Notes: generated by a model not told the origin, from the sequence alone. A stretch of 64,000 nt of DNA from an uncultured Kangiellaceae bacterium (GCA_905479925.1 CAJQOL010000001.1:1-64000); one strand, 5' to 3'. Counted from the stretch's first letter, positions 1 to 9,229 are shown. Translations and numbers: made by a program.

Positions 1-605
1 AATACATCTTTCACGCTACGTTTGCCGCGTACACCAATATTCGGTCCCCAGCTAGTTGCATGGTTGTCACCGGTAAACAGGATATTTTGTTTCCGAGCTT
101 TTACAATGACATCGTTCCAAGTGTGTGACTTGATATGGTAAAGGTCGAAGATATAGCCGTTAAATTTAATCGACATCTGGTTACTAAATTGAATTTCCCG
201 CTCTGCTCCTTGGTATCGTGTACTTGAGCCGGATGCATATTTTAAATAATCGGGATAAACGATTGTGGCGCCTGCTTTCACTAAGGCCTCATTACCACCA
301 CGATGGTCACGATGTTGATGAGTGTTGATTACAAATTTTATCGGTTTATCGGAGATTGTCCTAATTGCGTCAATTAACAGCTGTCCGGAGTTAATATTCA
401 TGGCGTCAACCAACAAAATACCGTCTTCACCGACGCTCATACCAACATTAGCTCCCAGCCCATTGCCTCCATGCAGTACCCAAAATTGTTCATTAACTTT
501 GGTAAATGTGATTTTCGGGGAAGGAGAATCCGCCGCGTTGCTCAAAGGCGAGAAACTTAAGGCAATCAGCCAGACAATGGCGATTTTGTAAAAATACTGA
601 ATCAT
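1..605 (-). CDS. Metallo-beta-lactamase-fold hydrolase, exported (partial, 3' end missing)
   Basis: The first 201 codons of a gene reading out of the left edge. The N-terminus is a signal peptide (basic/hydrophobic stretch ending near LSNAA, residues 1-24), so the product is probably periplasmic. The metal-binding motif NTHQHRDHRGGN (H-x-H-x-D-H) is intact, followed by a further conserved His in YHIKSHTWND and then FTGDNHAT, as in the glyoxalase II/beta-lactamase superfamily. The substrate cannot be told; it may be a B3-like or sulfatase/lactonase-type MBL protein. It starts at the ATG at 605 and diverges from the regulator at 906, with 300 bp between. Confidence 0.85.
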   Translation of the reverse strand, partial: MIQYFYKIAIVWLIALSFSPLSNAADSPSPKITFTKVNEQFWVLHGGNGLGANVGMSVGEDGILLVDAMNINSGQLLIDAIRTISDKPIKFVINTHQHRDHRGGNEALVKAGATIVYPDYLKYASGSSTRYQGAEREIQFSNQMSIKFNGYIFDLYHIKSHTWNDVIVKARKQNILFTGDNHATSWGPNIGVRGKRSVKDV

Positions 606-905
606 GGTTAAATCCTTAGCAATTGATGTGATATGACTTTTTTGGTGCTTGGTAACCCAGCAGCGTTAGTCGAGTGATTCGATTGTCTAGCAAACCAGCA
701 ACAAATTAATGATATGCCGCTGATAAAAAGCTGATATAAAGCTGATGCCTTGTGCCATAAGGGAAGCGAGGCGTTGTCTAGCATGGATCATCTGTGCTTT
801 AGCGGTATAATCAGGGATAATGTCGGAAATGAATCGACGATATTAGCGGTTTTGTTGAAAAACGCCGATGCAGAACACCACAACTTCAAGTGATATGTTT
901 ATTTT
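606..905. other. Divergent intergenic region with phased direct repeats
   Basis: 300 bp between the MBL-fold hydrolase (minus) and the winged-helix regulator (plus). It must hold both promoters, but no strong -10/-35 pair stands out. The only structured part is the run of three GCTGAT repeats at 719-746, listed separately. Confidence 0.5.
719..746 (+). promoter_or_regulatory. Three GCTGAT direct repeats at exact 11-bp spacing, candidate OmpR/PhoB-type operator
   Basis: GCTGAT occurs at 719, 730 and 741, each followed by an A-rich pentamer for the first two copies. Direct repeats at 11-bp pitch are the known binding layout of OmpR/PhoB-family winged-helix regulators (pho boxes). The gene directly downstream encodes such a winged helix, so auto-regulation or control of the divergent hydrolase is a reasonable inference. 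Confidence 0.45.
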
Positions 906-3029
906 ATGAATGAGTTTTATGTTGGTCAGTACAGAGTTGATATGGGGCGTTCCCAGATTGTAGCTCAGGATGCCATTGTCTCGATGGAGCCAAAGGTGTT
1001 GCAGGTGCTACTAATACTGGCTGAAAAGCAGGGGGAAGTGGTTACTCATCAACAGATCCTCGACAAGGTGTGGAAGGACGTGAGCGTTGCCCCAAATACC
1101 CTACAGCGGTGTATCACCCAGCTTAGAAAAGCTATGGGCGACAGCGCTAAAGAGCAACGAATCATCAAAACTCACCCCAAAATGGGATATAGCTTGTTGG
1201 TTGATGTTAGTTGGCAGCAACATCTATCGTCGAATCAACAATCAGCTTCAGCCGCGGTTGGTGCAAAGGTTGATCAAGCTCCATTTAAAGGACGCTCCTT
1301 GGTTGTTTTAGGAACCGCGGGATTAATCATCGTCGGCCTTCTGTTCATTATGCTAACGAACTCGAATGGAACTGCTGCTAAATCTGATTTGCCCATTGAT
1401 AAGTTAACCGCATTGACGGCCACTGACAAAAAGGAGTATGCGCCAACCTTTTCTCCTGATGGGCGGTACATTGCATTTCAACGTTACATTGGTTTGTGTG
1501 AAAACGAAATTTGGGCCAAAGATCTTGAAGAGAACCGAGAGTACCTTCTAACCAAAACAAGTGGGATTTATGGAACGCCTTCGTGGTCGCCTAACGGTCA
1601 ACAGCTCGCTTTTTCCAACGTGACCCATTGTTCAATGAAGTCCGATTTTCAAGGCTGTCGTGATATTAGAACACTTAACTTCGCCTTGGCTAAAAGCGAA
1701 CCACAAGATCCCCAAATACTAAAATCGTGCAATGGGGAGAACTACTCAGCAGCCGTTTGGTTAGATAACCAACGAGTCGCGTTCTTCGAGAAAAGCAGCG
1801 GACGAGAGAGTCGAGTCGTTGCTCTAAACCAAAAGACGGGGAAACTCGAACAGTTATACCAAACCTCACGTTTTGAGTTTGATTCTTTATCTTATTCCCA
1901 AATGCTTAATACTCTAGCGGTTACTCAGCATAATTTAGAGTTAAAAGCGAGTATGCTACTGTTGGATCTAAATGATGGAAAATCGGAACTAATTGAACTT
2001 AAGCCACCGGCAGGCTATTCATCGATTGTTTCTTGGTATTTCGAATGGCATCCGACGGACCCCTACTTAATTTCGGCTAGAGGAAATTCACTGTTCGAAA
2101 TAGATACCGATGGCGAATTCGTTCAACATTCGATAGCTACGATGCAGACGATTTCCGACCCCGTATTTCATCCAAATGGCGAAAGTATTGTTGCCTCAAT
2201 GGGAATATTTGATAAGGATATTCAGTTAGTGGAATGGCAGGATTCAATCGATCTTGATAAGGCTTACCAGTTTGAAACGATTCACCGTTCGATAGTGACC
2301 GACAGAGAGGCTAAATTTCAGCCTGGCGGAAATAAAGTCACTTATATTTCTGATGCAAGTGGTTCACAGCAAATATGGCTTTCTACTATTGATAGCGATG
2401 AGTCAAACCAAATCGGTGAGGCGACTCAACTCAGTCATCTTACAGATAATCCGCAGATTTATGCGATTGTCTGGTCATTCGACGGTCGACTCATTGTTGC
2501 ATTAATTGATGGAAAAATTACCTTGTTCAATTTAGATGGAGAAATGACCAGTATTGCTACTGACTACCAAGTACTAGACATCTATCAGTCACCATCGGAA
2601 GATCAAATTCTAATCGAAATAGTCGAGCAACAACAAGAGAAAGTGATATCACTTAATCTTAAGACCATGCAGCGCCAAGATTTCTATCAAGGAGATGTTA
2701 GTTGGGCTCAATTGACTTCTTCGGGAGACTTTTTTGTTAGCGGTAACGACAAAACAATTTTTCAGTGGAAAGACAATAGTGCAGTACCTCTAGCAGGAAC
2801 GGAAGGAATGACACTGTCTGCTATTTTTCTGGCCAATGAAAATACGTTACTGCTTAATGATAGAGATAATTCGTTATGGCGTTATGACGTTGACAGCGAA
2901 CAGCTTAAGAAATTGTTTAGAATCAATCAGCCGCTCAAGCATATTGATAGTGTTATTTTTTCTGAAAGACGGTTGCTTATTACAACGGTCGCTTCGACTA
3001 AAAAAGAAGTGGTCTTGTTTCATCGATAG
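906..3029 (+). CDS. CadC-like membrane winged-helix regulator with TolB/PD40 propeller
   Basis: A 707-residue transmembrane regulator. Residues 1-103 are an OmpR-type winged helix (Trans_reg_C), with the recognition-helix stretch VAPNTLQRCITQLRKAMGD and the wing GYSLLVDV. A low-complexity linker follows, then one membrane span at about 131-151. The remaining 550 residues are periplasmic and contain repeated PD40/TolB-like blades (YAPTFSPDGRYIAF, SWSPNGQQLAFS, VFHPNGESIVAS). This is the ToxR/CadC plan: a DNA-binding domain in the cytoplasm and a sensor outside. The ligand is unknown. The ATG at 906 gives a full winged helix. The neighbours, an MBL hydrolase and a beta-lactamase-like protein, are possible targets. 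Confidence 0.85.
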   Translation: MNEFYVGQYRVDMGRSQIVAQDAIVSMEPKVLQVLLILAEKQGEVVTHQQILDKVWKDVSVAPNTLQRCITQLRKAMGDSAKEQRIIKTHPKMGYSLLVDVSWQQHLSSNQQSASAAVGAKVDQAPFKGRSLVVLGTAGLIIVGLLFIMLTNSNGTAAKSDLPIDKLTALTATDKKEYAPTFSPDGRYIAFQRYIGLCENEIWAKDLEENREYLLTKTSGIYGTPSWSPNGQQLAFSNVTHCSMKSDFQGCRDIRTLNFALAKSEPQDPQILKSCNGENYSAAVWLDNQRVAFFEKSSGRESRVVALNQKTGKLEQLYQTSRFEFDSLSYSQMLNTLAVTQHNLELKASMLLLDLNDGKSELIELKPPAGYSSIVSWYFEWHPTDPYLISARGNSLFEIDTDGEFVQHSIATMQTISDPVFHPNGESIVASMGIFDKDIQLVEWQDSIDLDKAYQFETIHRSIVTDREAKFQPGGNKVTYISDASGSQQIWLSTIDSDESNQIGEATQLSHLTDNPQIYAIVWSFDGRLIVALIDGKITLFNLDGEMTSIATDYQVLDIYQSPSEDQILIEIVEQQQEKVISLNLKTMQRQDFYQGDVSWAQLTSSGDFFVSGNDKTIFQWKDNSAVPLAGTEGMTLSAIFLANENTLLLNDRDNSLWRYDVDSEQLKKLFRINQPLKHIDSVIFSERRLLITTVASTKKEVVLFHR

Positions 3030-3114
3030 TAGAATTTCTATTTATTCTGGCAGCAAGACAATCGTGTTTTATTCGCCTCAATGGTTTTTGCTTAGAAGGT
3101 TTTGAATCGTTATT

Positions 3115-3144
3115 TTTTCTTTTCTTTTCTTTTCATTTCTTTTC
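3115..3144 (+). repeat. TTTTC pentanucleotide tract
   Basis: Six consecutive 5-bp units (C at 3119, 3124, 3129, 3134, 3139, 3144), with one T-to-A change in the fifth. It lies between the 3' ends of two convergent genes, so it cannot switch a reading frame or promoter of either. On the plus strand it could act as a weak U-rich terminator. Confidence 0.7.
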
Positions 3145-3170
3145 TTTGAGCTATTAGCAACGGGCTAATG

Positions 3171-4409
3171 TTAGAGCTTGGGCCTATCAAAGCCACCATC
3201 TGATTTTACTACCCAAGAAAAAGCGTCTTCTGCGGATTTACGCAATTCTTGGTGTATTCTGTGACCGTTGGTTCCATTGGTTAGAACAACAATACCATTT
3301 CCGCTATCAAGCTGTCCTTCAATCCAAGCTCGATAACTATTGTTTGCGCCACCATGAGAGTAGACCCTTGTTTCACCTTTGCCATTTAATCTTGGGCCAA
3401 GACCATGCCAACTGTTTTTTACGCGAGTCATCATATCCTTTGCAATAGCGGGCGGCAGAAAATCGTTGTTAGATTTAGTGCTGACTAAAAGCGCAATATT
3501 AAAGGTCGCAAGATCATCAGCACTTGTCCATAACCCTGAAGCAGCTATTTCCGGCATCGCTTCCCAACCCCGTGGTAACGCCGTTGGATTGCCATTACTA
3601 TCGTGCGCTCTTGCGATATTTCCATGGCTAGGCGAAAGTGGATTTTGGAAAGTACTCCGTGACATAGCTAACGGCTCGAAAACGTATTTTGTTGCCGCTT
3701 GTAAGTAGGAGAGTCCGGTTACATCTTCGACTAAAACTTGGCTTACGGTTGTTCCTCCACCGGAATAGTCCATTTCCGTGCCTGGAGTAAACATCAATCT
3801 AACTGCTGAGTGTTTTGCAGGATAACTGCCGGTTAAAGTTTCTATCGCACTGGGAAGCTTTTCGCCTGGCTGAAAGTCGGCAAAACCGTGCTGACTAAAA
3901 CCGGCGGTATGAGAAAGGATTGCTCGTAGGGTTACTTTATTACGCTTGGTATATTGGTTTGTCGGAACTTTCCAAGATTTAAGGTAGTGATTCACATCTT
4001 TATCTAAATCGAGTTTTCCCTCAGCTACCAGTCTTAAAATGATGGCAGCATTGATCATCTTGCTGACCGAACCGACCGAGAAAACGGTTTTTGAATCTAC
4101 CGGGTTATTAGTACCTTTAAGTTTAGTTCCGTAACCTTTAGACCAAATAATTTTGCCATCTTCAATAATCGCAACGCTTGCTCCGGGAACGCCATGCGCT
4201 TTAAGCCGCTCTTCTATCGACCATCGTTGCGCGTCCTTTTGGCCCCGCTCGGATCTATCAACTAGGCCGTTTTCAAAAGCCTTGATTCGAGAATCGTTAT
4301 CGTTAAGGGGAGCGGCGATAGCCATTGATGGAATGCACATCACTATCAAGGTGAAAAAGAAGCGCTTATGAGAAGCTATTAAATCAGTTTTCACATGTAT
4401 TCTCTTCAT
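3171..4409 (-). CDS. Serine hydrolase, class C beta-lactamase/DD-peptidase-like
   Basis: Periplasmic serine hydrolase of the beta-lactamase (PF00144) family. The open frame extends to a TTG at 4502, but I start at the ATG at 4409 because a signal peptide follows (hydrophobic FFFTLIVMCIPSMAIAA). The nucleophile motif S-V-S-K is at residues 114-117. The Tyr motif reads YSGGG, and HGGAN near the C-terminus takes the place of the KTG box. Family members include esterases, D-aminopeptidases and penicillin-binding proteins, so resistance function should not be assumed. At about 412 residues its length is normal. It lies downstream of the racemase on the same strand, 238 bp apart. Confidence 0.85.
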   Translation of the reverse strand: MKRIHVKTDLIASHKRFFFTLIVMCIPSMAIAAPLNDNDSRIKAFENGLVDRSERGQKDAQRWSIEERLKAHGVPGASVAIIEDGKIIWSKGYGTKLKGTNNPVDSKTVFSVGSVSKMINAAIILRLVAEGKLDLDKDVNHYLKSWKVPTNQYTKRNKVTLRAILSHTAGFSQHGFADFQPGEKLPSAIETLTGSYPAKHSAVRLMFTPGTEMDYSGGGTTVSQVLVEDVTGLSYLQAATKYVFEPLAMSRSTFQNPLSPSHGNIARAHDSNGNPTALPRGWEAMPEIAASGLWTSADDLATFNIALLVSTKSNNDFLPPAIAKDMMTRVKNSWHGLGPRLNGKGETRVYSHGGANNSYRAWIEGQLDSGNGIVVLTNGTNGHRIHQELRKSAEDAFSWVVKSDGGFDRPKL

Positions 4410-4592
4410 ATTTGTTTTGCTCGTTTTAAGCGTTAACAGATTCTGGAGTTTTCTTACAGTACAATACATGAATATTAAAATGAACCGAGCAGTTGTAAAC
4501 AAACGTTAAAGGAATATTCTCATGAGGCATTAAACCAGATTTTGTGTCTAAATATAGGAAGTGGTTAGTTTTGGAGGTGATCGCTTTTTGAG

Positions 4593-4615
4593 TATGACTC
4601 TATTGTAGAGTCATA
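4593..4615. repeat. Perfect 10-bp inverted repeat with 3-nt loop
   Basis: TATGACTCTA (4593-4602), TTG, TAGAGTCATA (4606-4615). It sits 33 bp past the racemase stop and upstream of the serine hydrolase. No run of T follows on the minus strand, so it is either a weak terminator for the racemase gene or a dyad operator for the hydrolase gene. Confidence 0.6.
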
Positions 4616-4647
4616 TCGTTATAAGTTGAAAAGCCGGTCAATCGTAA

Positions 4648-5349
4648 TTAGCCCTTGATGGCTCTGTCAATCGCAGCTTCAGCCAATAGCCGGTTTGAGT
4701 CTAACGTAGGAAGTGCCGAGTTTGAGTCATTGATAATCAGTGGGATCTCGGTACACCCTAATATGACGGCATCACAACCTCCACTTTTCAATTGCTGAAT
4801 GATGTCTTGAAAGTAAGCGATAGATTGCGGTTTAAAAATACCATAAACAAGCTCATCCATGATTATTCGACCGATCTCGGTAATACCTTCAGCTGACGGT
4901 CGAAGATAACAAAGACCGACCTTTTCTATTTCATCGGGGTAAACGCTGCTTTTAACCAACCATTCTGTTCCTAATAGGCCGAGCTTTCTAAAACCATTTT
5001 GTTTGGCATTTTCAACAACTACTCGAGCAATATGAAGCCAAGGTAAAGGAGAGGCTTTCTCTAGGCGTTGGAAAGCCTGGTGAATCGTATTATCAGGGCA
5101 AATTAGAAAATCTGCACCTTGGCTTGCAAGCTTGTTCGCCGAGGAAAGCATCAGCCCTGCTATGCCTTCCATATCATTATCATTAAGGCAGCTAACGTAT
5201 TCGGATAAGGAATGGGTATGCATAGAAACTTCGGGGTGCCTATGTTCTCCGAGTAAGCTAGGGCTTTCGGTGCAGATTGTCTTATAACAAAGCGCTGCAC
5301 CCTCAGCGGAGCAACCGACAATTCCAATATGTTTGATTTTTTTTGTCAT
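4648..5349 (-). CDS. Aspartate/glutamate racemase family protein
   Basis: A 233-residue cofactor-independent racemase of the Asp/Glu/hydantoin family. The two catalytic cysteines are visible at Cys84 (FLICPDNTIHQ) and Cys199 (AVILGCTEIP), with the typical NT after the first. The N-terminus (KIKHIGIVGCSAEGAAL) matches the aspartate racemase/YgeA branch rather than MurI. It probably interconverts L- and D-aspartate or a related amino acid in the cytoplasm. It is a stand-alone gene between the ilv operon and the serine hydrolase, and the ATG at 5349 is the only reasonable start. D-amino acids could feed cell-wall remodelling, but nothing here proves that. Confidence 0.85.
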   Translation of the reverse strand: MTKKIKHIGIVGCSAEGAALCYKTICTESPSLLGEHRHPEVSMHTHSLSEYVSCLNDNDMEGIAGLMLSSANKLASQGADFLICPDNTIHQAFQRLEKASPLPWLHIARVVVENAKQNGFRKLGLLGTEWLVKSSVYPDEIEKVGLCYLRPSAEGITEIGRIIMDELVYGIFKPQSIAYFQDIIQQLKSGGCDAVILGCTEIPLIINDSNSALPTLDSNRLLAEAAIDRAIKG

Positions 5350-5553
5350 TGGCGAGATATCAATTTCGGCGAAGAAGGCCGATTATTTTACAGTTAGTTG
5401 GAGCAAATCCTCGCTTAATTTGAACGTTAAGTCAACTGCGTGATTTGCCTTATTGACCGTTGAACCGTTCGGTGGATGAAGTCGATTCTTCAAAAAAGAA
5501 AATGGCGTTCTGCGGGATAATCACTGCCAGTCCGCCAAAGCTTATGATGAGGA

Positions 5554-7344
5554 TTATCTTGCAGTCAAAAATTTCCTGTAAGCTGGATTTTCAGTTTCTT
5601 CTGACCATTGATAACCTAGTTTCTCTAAATGTTCGAAAAAATCCACTTGCTGTTCATGGCTTACTTGGAAGCCTGCGAGAACCTGACCGAAAGCTGCTCC
5701 ATGATTACGGTAGTGGAATAAAGATATATTCCAATGCTCGCCCAAGGTATCGAGGAAATTCTCTAATGCTCCTGGGTATTCTGGAAACTGAAACTGAAAA
5801 ATTCGCTCGTTTTTCGGTGGTATTCCGCTACCGCCGATCATATGCCGTATATGGAGTTTTGCTAGCTCGTTTTCACTTAAATCCTCTACTTGATAGCCTT
5901 GCTTTAATAGTTGACTGATTAGGCTCTCTCTTTCATTATTATTGCTTCCGATTCTTATTCCCACGTAAATATGCGCTTGCTTATTATTAACAACGGAAGA
6001 ATCTTGCTGGCAGTAACGATAGTTGAATTCAGTGATTGAACGTCCCTCTAGGCAGCGACAAAAATTTCTAAAACTACCTTTCTGCTCCGGTATGGTGACC
6101 GCAAAGACCGCTTCTTTTTTTTCACCAAGTTCACAGCGCTCTGAGACATACCTTAAATTGTGAAAGCTCATATTAGCGCCAGATAATATTGCCACTTGTT
6201 TTTTCTCATCTGAATTTAGATGAGGTGCTTTTTTAGACCGTGTTAGTCGCTTTTTTAGACCCGCTAACGAAAGCGCCCCGGCAGGCTCAGCGATCACTCG
6301 GGTCTGTTCAAAAATATCCTTTATCGCGGTACAAATTTCATCGCTATTAACCGTTATCACCTCGTCACAATATTGACGAATAAGCTCAAAGGTTTTTACG
6401 CCGATTTTTTTAACAGCGACACCATCGGCAAACAGTCCTACCTGTTCCAAGTTAACGGGTTTATCCGCCTTAAACGCCGCTTGAAGGCAAGCTGAATCTT
6501 CAGCCTCAACGCCAACGATAGTGATTTTTGGATTTAGTTGTTTAACAAAGGTTGCAATGCCAGCAAGTAGGCCACCACCACCAACAGGGACATAAATTAC
6601 ATCACAGTCGGGAAGTTGCTGAATGAGCTCTTTACCGATTGTTCCTTGTCCGGCGATCACATCTAAGTCATCAAACGGCGGGATAACTTGTAGCTGATAT
6701 TTGCTAGCATACTCATAAGATTGGTGCTGGGCTTGATCAAAGTTTTTACCGGATAATTTAACATTACCGCCTAACTGTCGGACATTATCAACTTTTATTG
6801 CCGGAGTTGTAATTGGCATAAATATCGTTGCCTTAATGCCTAAGCGGCGCGCAGCTAAAGCTAACCCCTGGGCGTGATTACCCGCTGATGCTGCGACCAC
6901 TTCGGTTATTTCTTCAGATTGAGAACTAGAACTATCGCAAGTATCATGACTCGATTTATAGCTTGTATCATGGCTCGAATGATGGTTCGAATTATGACAA
7001 GAGGCACTCATTACGTTATGTTGTTTGGCGTCTTGTAAAAGGCGATATAACTTATTGTAAGCACCACGAATTTTAAAGGACTGAACGACTTGTTGGTCTT
7101 CGCGTTTTAGATAAATAGACTTGCCCAATTGCTTTGAAAGTTTATTCATAGCAGTCAGTTCGGTTTCAATAGCAACGTCATAAACTGAAGTTAACAAGAC
7201 TCTTTGTAGAAATGCCATGCCGTCATCGGCTTTTTCTTCGACCGGTTCTTCGATTTGCTCTTCGACCAGTTCTTTGACTTGTTGCTCGACGCCGTTAGCA
7301 TCCGGTGTAACATGGCGATTGATCTTGTGTGCTAATTGAGACAT
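5554..7344 (-). CDS. ilvA: Threonine dehydratase (biosynthetic), with low-complexity insertions
   Basis: Converts threonine to 2-oxobutanoate, the first committed step to isoleucine. It is the last gene of ilvGMEDA, 13 bp after ilvD. PLP lysine is Lys91 in QSFKIRGAY; SAGNHAQ (153-159) and the glycine loop PVGGGGLLAG follow. The C-terminal two ACT-like domains (about 390-590, ending NPAYRKFL) mark the isoleucine-inhibited long form. At 596 residues it is about 80 longer than the E. coli enzyme. The excess is a Glu-rich N-terminal repeat (VKEL VEEQ IEEP VEEK, residues 23-38) and a Ser/His/Asp-rich insert at about 112-146, just before the SAGNHAQ loop. The frame stays open, so function is probably kept. 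Confidence 0.97.
   Translation of the reverse strand: MSQLAHKINRHVTPDANGVEQQVKELVEEQIEEPVEEKADDGMAFLQRVLLTSVYDVAIETELTAMNKLSKQLGKSIYLKREDQQVVQSFKIRGAYNKLYRLLQDAKQHNVMSASCHNSNHHSSHDTSYKSSHDTCDSSSSQSEEITEVVAASAGNHAQGLALAARRLGIKATIFMPITTPAIKVDNVRQLGGNVKLSGKNFDQAQHQSYEYASKYQLQVIPPFDDLDVIAGQGTIGKELIQQLPDCDVIYVPVGGGGLLAGIATFVKQLNPKITIVGVEAEDSACLQAAFKADKPVNLEQVGLFADGVAVKKIGVKTFELIRQYCDEVITVNSDEICTAIKDIFEQTRVIAEPAGALSLAGLKKRLTRSKKAPHLNSDEKKQVAILSGANMSFHNLRYVSERCELGEKKEAVFAVTIPEQKGSFRNFCRCLEGRSITEFNYRYCQQDSSVVNNKQAHIYVGIRIGSNNNERESLISQLLKQGYQVEDLSENELAKLHIRHMIGGSGIPPKNERIFQFQFPEYPGALENFLDTLGEHWNISLFHYRNHGAAFGQVLAGFQVSHEQQVDFFEHLEKLGYQWSEETENPAYRKFLTAR
6941..6990 (-). repeat. In-frame degenerate repeat inside ilvA (Ser/His/Asp-rich insert)
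   Basis: On the plus strand GTATCATGACTCGA (6941-6954) recurs as GTATCATGGCTCGA (6965-6978), 24 bp apart, followed by a partial copy ATGATGGTTCGA (6979-6990). It encodes the SSHDT repeats in the insertion at IlvA residues 112-146. Confidence 0.7.
7231..7290 (-). repeat. In-frame 12-bp tandem repeat in the 5' part of ilvA
   Basis: Five degenerate 12-bp units (7231, 7243, 7255, 7267, 7279), each containing TTCGA or a close variant. They encode the four-residue repeats rich in Val/Ile-Glu-Glu near the IlvA N-terminus, a segment absent from the E. coli enzyme. Confidence 0.75.
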
Positions 7345-7357
7345 GGTGTTTTCTAAC

Positions 7358-9229
7358 TCAAGTTTCTAGGTTGTTGCTAAATGAATCTAATAATTCCCTG
7401 TTTCTGACCGCACCTTTATCGGCGCTAGTCGCCAACATGGCGTAGTTTTTAAGAGCATAGCTAATTGGTCTGGTTCTATCTGTTGGACGCCAGGCATTAG
7501 CACCTTTTGATTGCATAGAATCTTTGCGTTGCTTTAACTGTTCATCACCGACCTTTAATTTGATTGACCGAGCCGGAATGTCTATTTCGATAAGGTCGCC
7601 ATTTTCGATTAAGGCAATGGCTCCACCGCTAGCGGCCTCCGGTGATATGTGTCCGATTGATAAACCGGAAGTTCCACCGGAGAAGCGTCCGTCGGTAATT
7701 AGTGCACAGTCTTTTCCTAAACCCATCGATTTCAAATAGGTGGTCGGATAAAGCATTTCTTGCATTCCGGGTCCACCCTTAGGACCTTCGTATCGAATGA
7801 CGACAACTTCACCGGCGACGACATCACCAGATAATATGCCTTTTACCGCAGAGTCTTGGCATTCAAAAACTTTTGCGGGACCGCTAAATGTTAAATTGTC
7901 TTGGTCGACACCAGCGGTTTTAACAATGCAACCGTCACTGGCGATATTACCGCTAAGTACTGCTAGTCCACCTTCTAAAGAATACGCCGAATTAATTTCG
8001 CGGATACAGCCATTATTTCTATCGAGATCTAAACTATCAAAGCGACAACTTTGACTAAAGGCTTGGGTCGTTCTGATTCCGGCAGGACCGGCACGATAGA
8101 AATCGAGCACATCTTTGTTTTTGGTTTTAACGACGTCATAGTTTTCTATCTGTTCGCCCATCGAGTAATTCAAGATTGTTTTTGCACTGGTATCCAATAA
8201 GTCGGCGCGCGCAAGCTCTCCTAAGATAGCAACAACACCACCGGCTCGATGAACATCTTCCATATGATACTTTGGTGTCGATGGTGCTACTTTGCATAAA
8301 TGGGGAACTTGGCGGGATAATCGATCTATATCCTGTAAATCAAAGTCTATCTCGCCTTCTAAGGCTGCGGCTAATAAATGCAGTATGGTATTGGTTGAAC
8401 CGCCCATCGCAATATCTAAGCTCATGGCATTTTCAAAGGCCGTTTTATTGGCTATATTTCTAGGTAGAGCGGATTCATCATCAAGTTTATAGTAGCGGTT
8501 GGCGAGCTCTACTATTTGTTTTCCAGCTTTAAGAAATAATGCTTCTCGATCTTTGTGGGTGGCAAGCATCGAGCCGTTACCGGGTAGCGCTAAACCTAAC
8601 GCTTCAACCAAACAGTTCATTGAGTTGGCTGTAAACATACCCGAGCATGAACCACAGGTAGGGCAGGCAGAACGTTCGATTTGCTCGCTTTCTTTATCAC
8701 CTACTTTAGGGTCAGCCCCTTTTATCATGGCATCTACCAGATCCAGTTTTATGATTTGATCCGACAGTTTGGTTTTTCCCGCTTCCATCGGACCACCGGA
8801 GACAAAGATGACTGGGATGTTTAACCGCATTGCAGCCATTAACATACCCGGTGTTATTTTGTCGCAGTTTGAAATACAAACGATTGCGTCGGCGCAGTGA
8901 GCGTTAACCATATACTCAACTGAGTCCGCTATTAGATCGCGAGAGGGCAAACTATAGAGCATGCCGGAATGGCCCATGGCGATACCATCGTCTACCGCGA
9001 TAGTATTAAATTCTTTTGCCACGCCGCCCGCTTGCTCGATTGCGCCAGCAACTAACTGTCCCATATCTTTTAAGTGAACATGCCCAGGAACAAATTGGGT
9101 AAACGAATTAGCGACGGCAATAATGGGTTTATCAAAATCCTCGTCTTTCATTCCTGTTGCACGCCAAAGCGCTCGCGCGCCAGCCATATTTCGGCCTTGG
9201 GTAGTGGTTGCTGATCTAAGTTTTGGCAC
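7358..9229 (-). CDS. ilvD: Dihydroxy-acid dehydratase
   Basis: Iron-sulfur dehydratase making 2-oxoisovalerate and 2-oxo-3-methylvalerate, the penultimate step of Val/Ile synthesis. At 623 residues it aligns end to end with the E. coli enzyme, from the start [20 protein letters not shown]. Cluster-ligand cysteines are in [12 protein letters not shown] (Cys122) and [15 protein letters not shown] (Cys195). The C-terminal catalytic stretch [17 protein letters not shown] is intact. It is the fourth structural gene of the operon, 70 bp after ilvE and 13 bp before ilvA. Confidence 0.98.
   Translation of the reverse strand: MPKLRSATTTQGRNMAGARALWRATGMKDEDFDKPIIAVANSFTQFVPGHVHLKDMGQLVAGAIEQAGGVAKEFNTIAVDDGIAMGHSGMLYSLPSRDLIADSVEYMVNAHCADAIVCISNCDKITPGMLMAAMRLNIPVIFVSGGPMEAGKTKLSDQIIKLDLVDAMIKGADPKVGDKESEQIERSACPTCGSCSGMFTANSMNCLVEALGLALPGNGSMLATHKDREALFLKAGKQIVELANRYYKLDDESALPRNIANKTAFENAMSLDIAMGGSTNTILHLLAAALEGEIDFDLQDIDRLSRQVPHLCKVAPSTPKYHMEDVHRAGGVVAILGELARADLLDTSAKTILNYSMGEQIENYDVVKTKNKDVLDFYRAGPAGIRTTQAFSQSCRFDSLDLDRNNGCIREINSAYSLEGGLAVLSGNIASDGCIVKTAGVDQDNLTFSGPAKVFECQDSAVKGILSGDVVAGEVVVIRYEGPKGGPGMQEMLYPTTYLKSMGLGKDCALITDGRFSGGTSGLSIGHISPEAASGGAIALIENGDLIEIDIPARSIKLKVGDEQLKQRKDSMQSKGANAWRPTDRTRPISYALKNYAMLATSADKGAVRNRELLDSFSNNLET

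Noticed and set aside
3115-3144. Phase-variable TTTTC tract
   Set aside because: It lies between the 3' ends of convergent genes, so length change cannot switch a start codon, frame or promoter of either.
3171-4409. Antibiotic-resistance beta-lactamase
   Set aside because: SxxK and YSG motifs fit the broad PF00144 family, which also contains esterases and peptidases; nothing specific to resistance enzymes is visible.
5460-5918. A 152-codon open frame antisense to the 3' end of ilvA
   Set aside because: It overlaps a clearly real gene, has no family features and no ribosome-binding site; it is a shadow of ilvA codon use.
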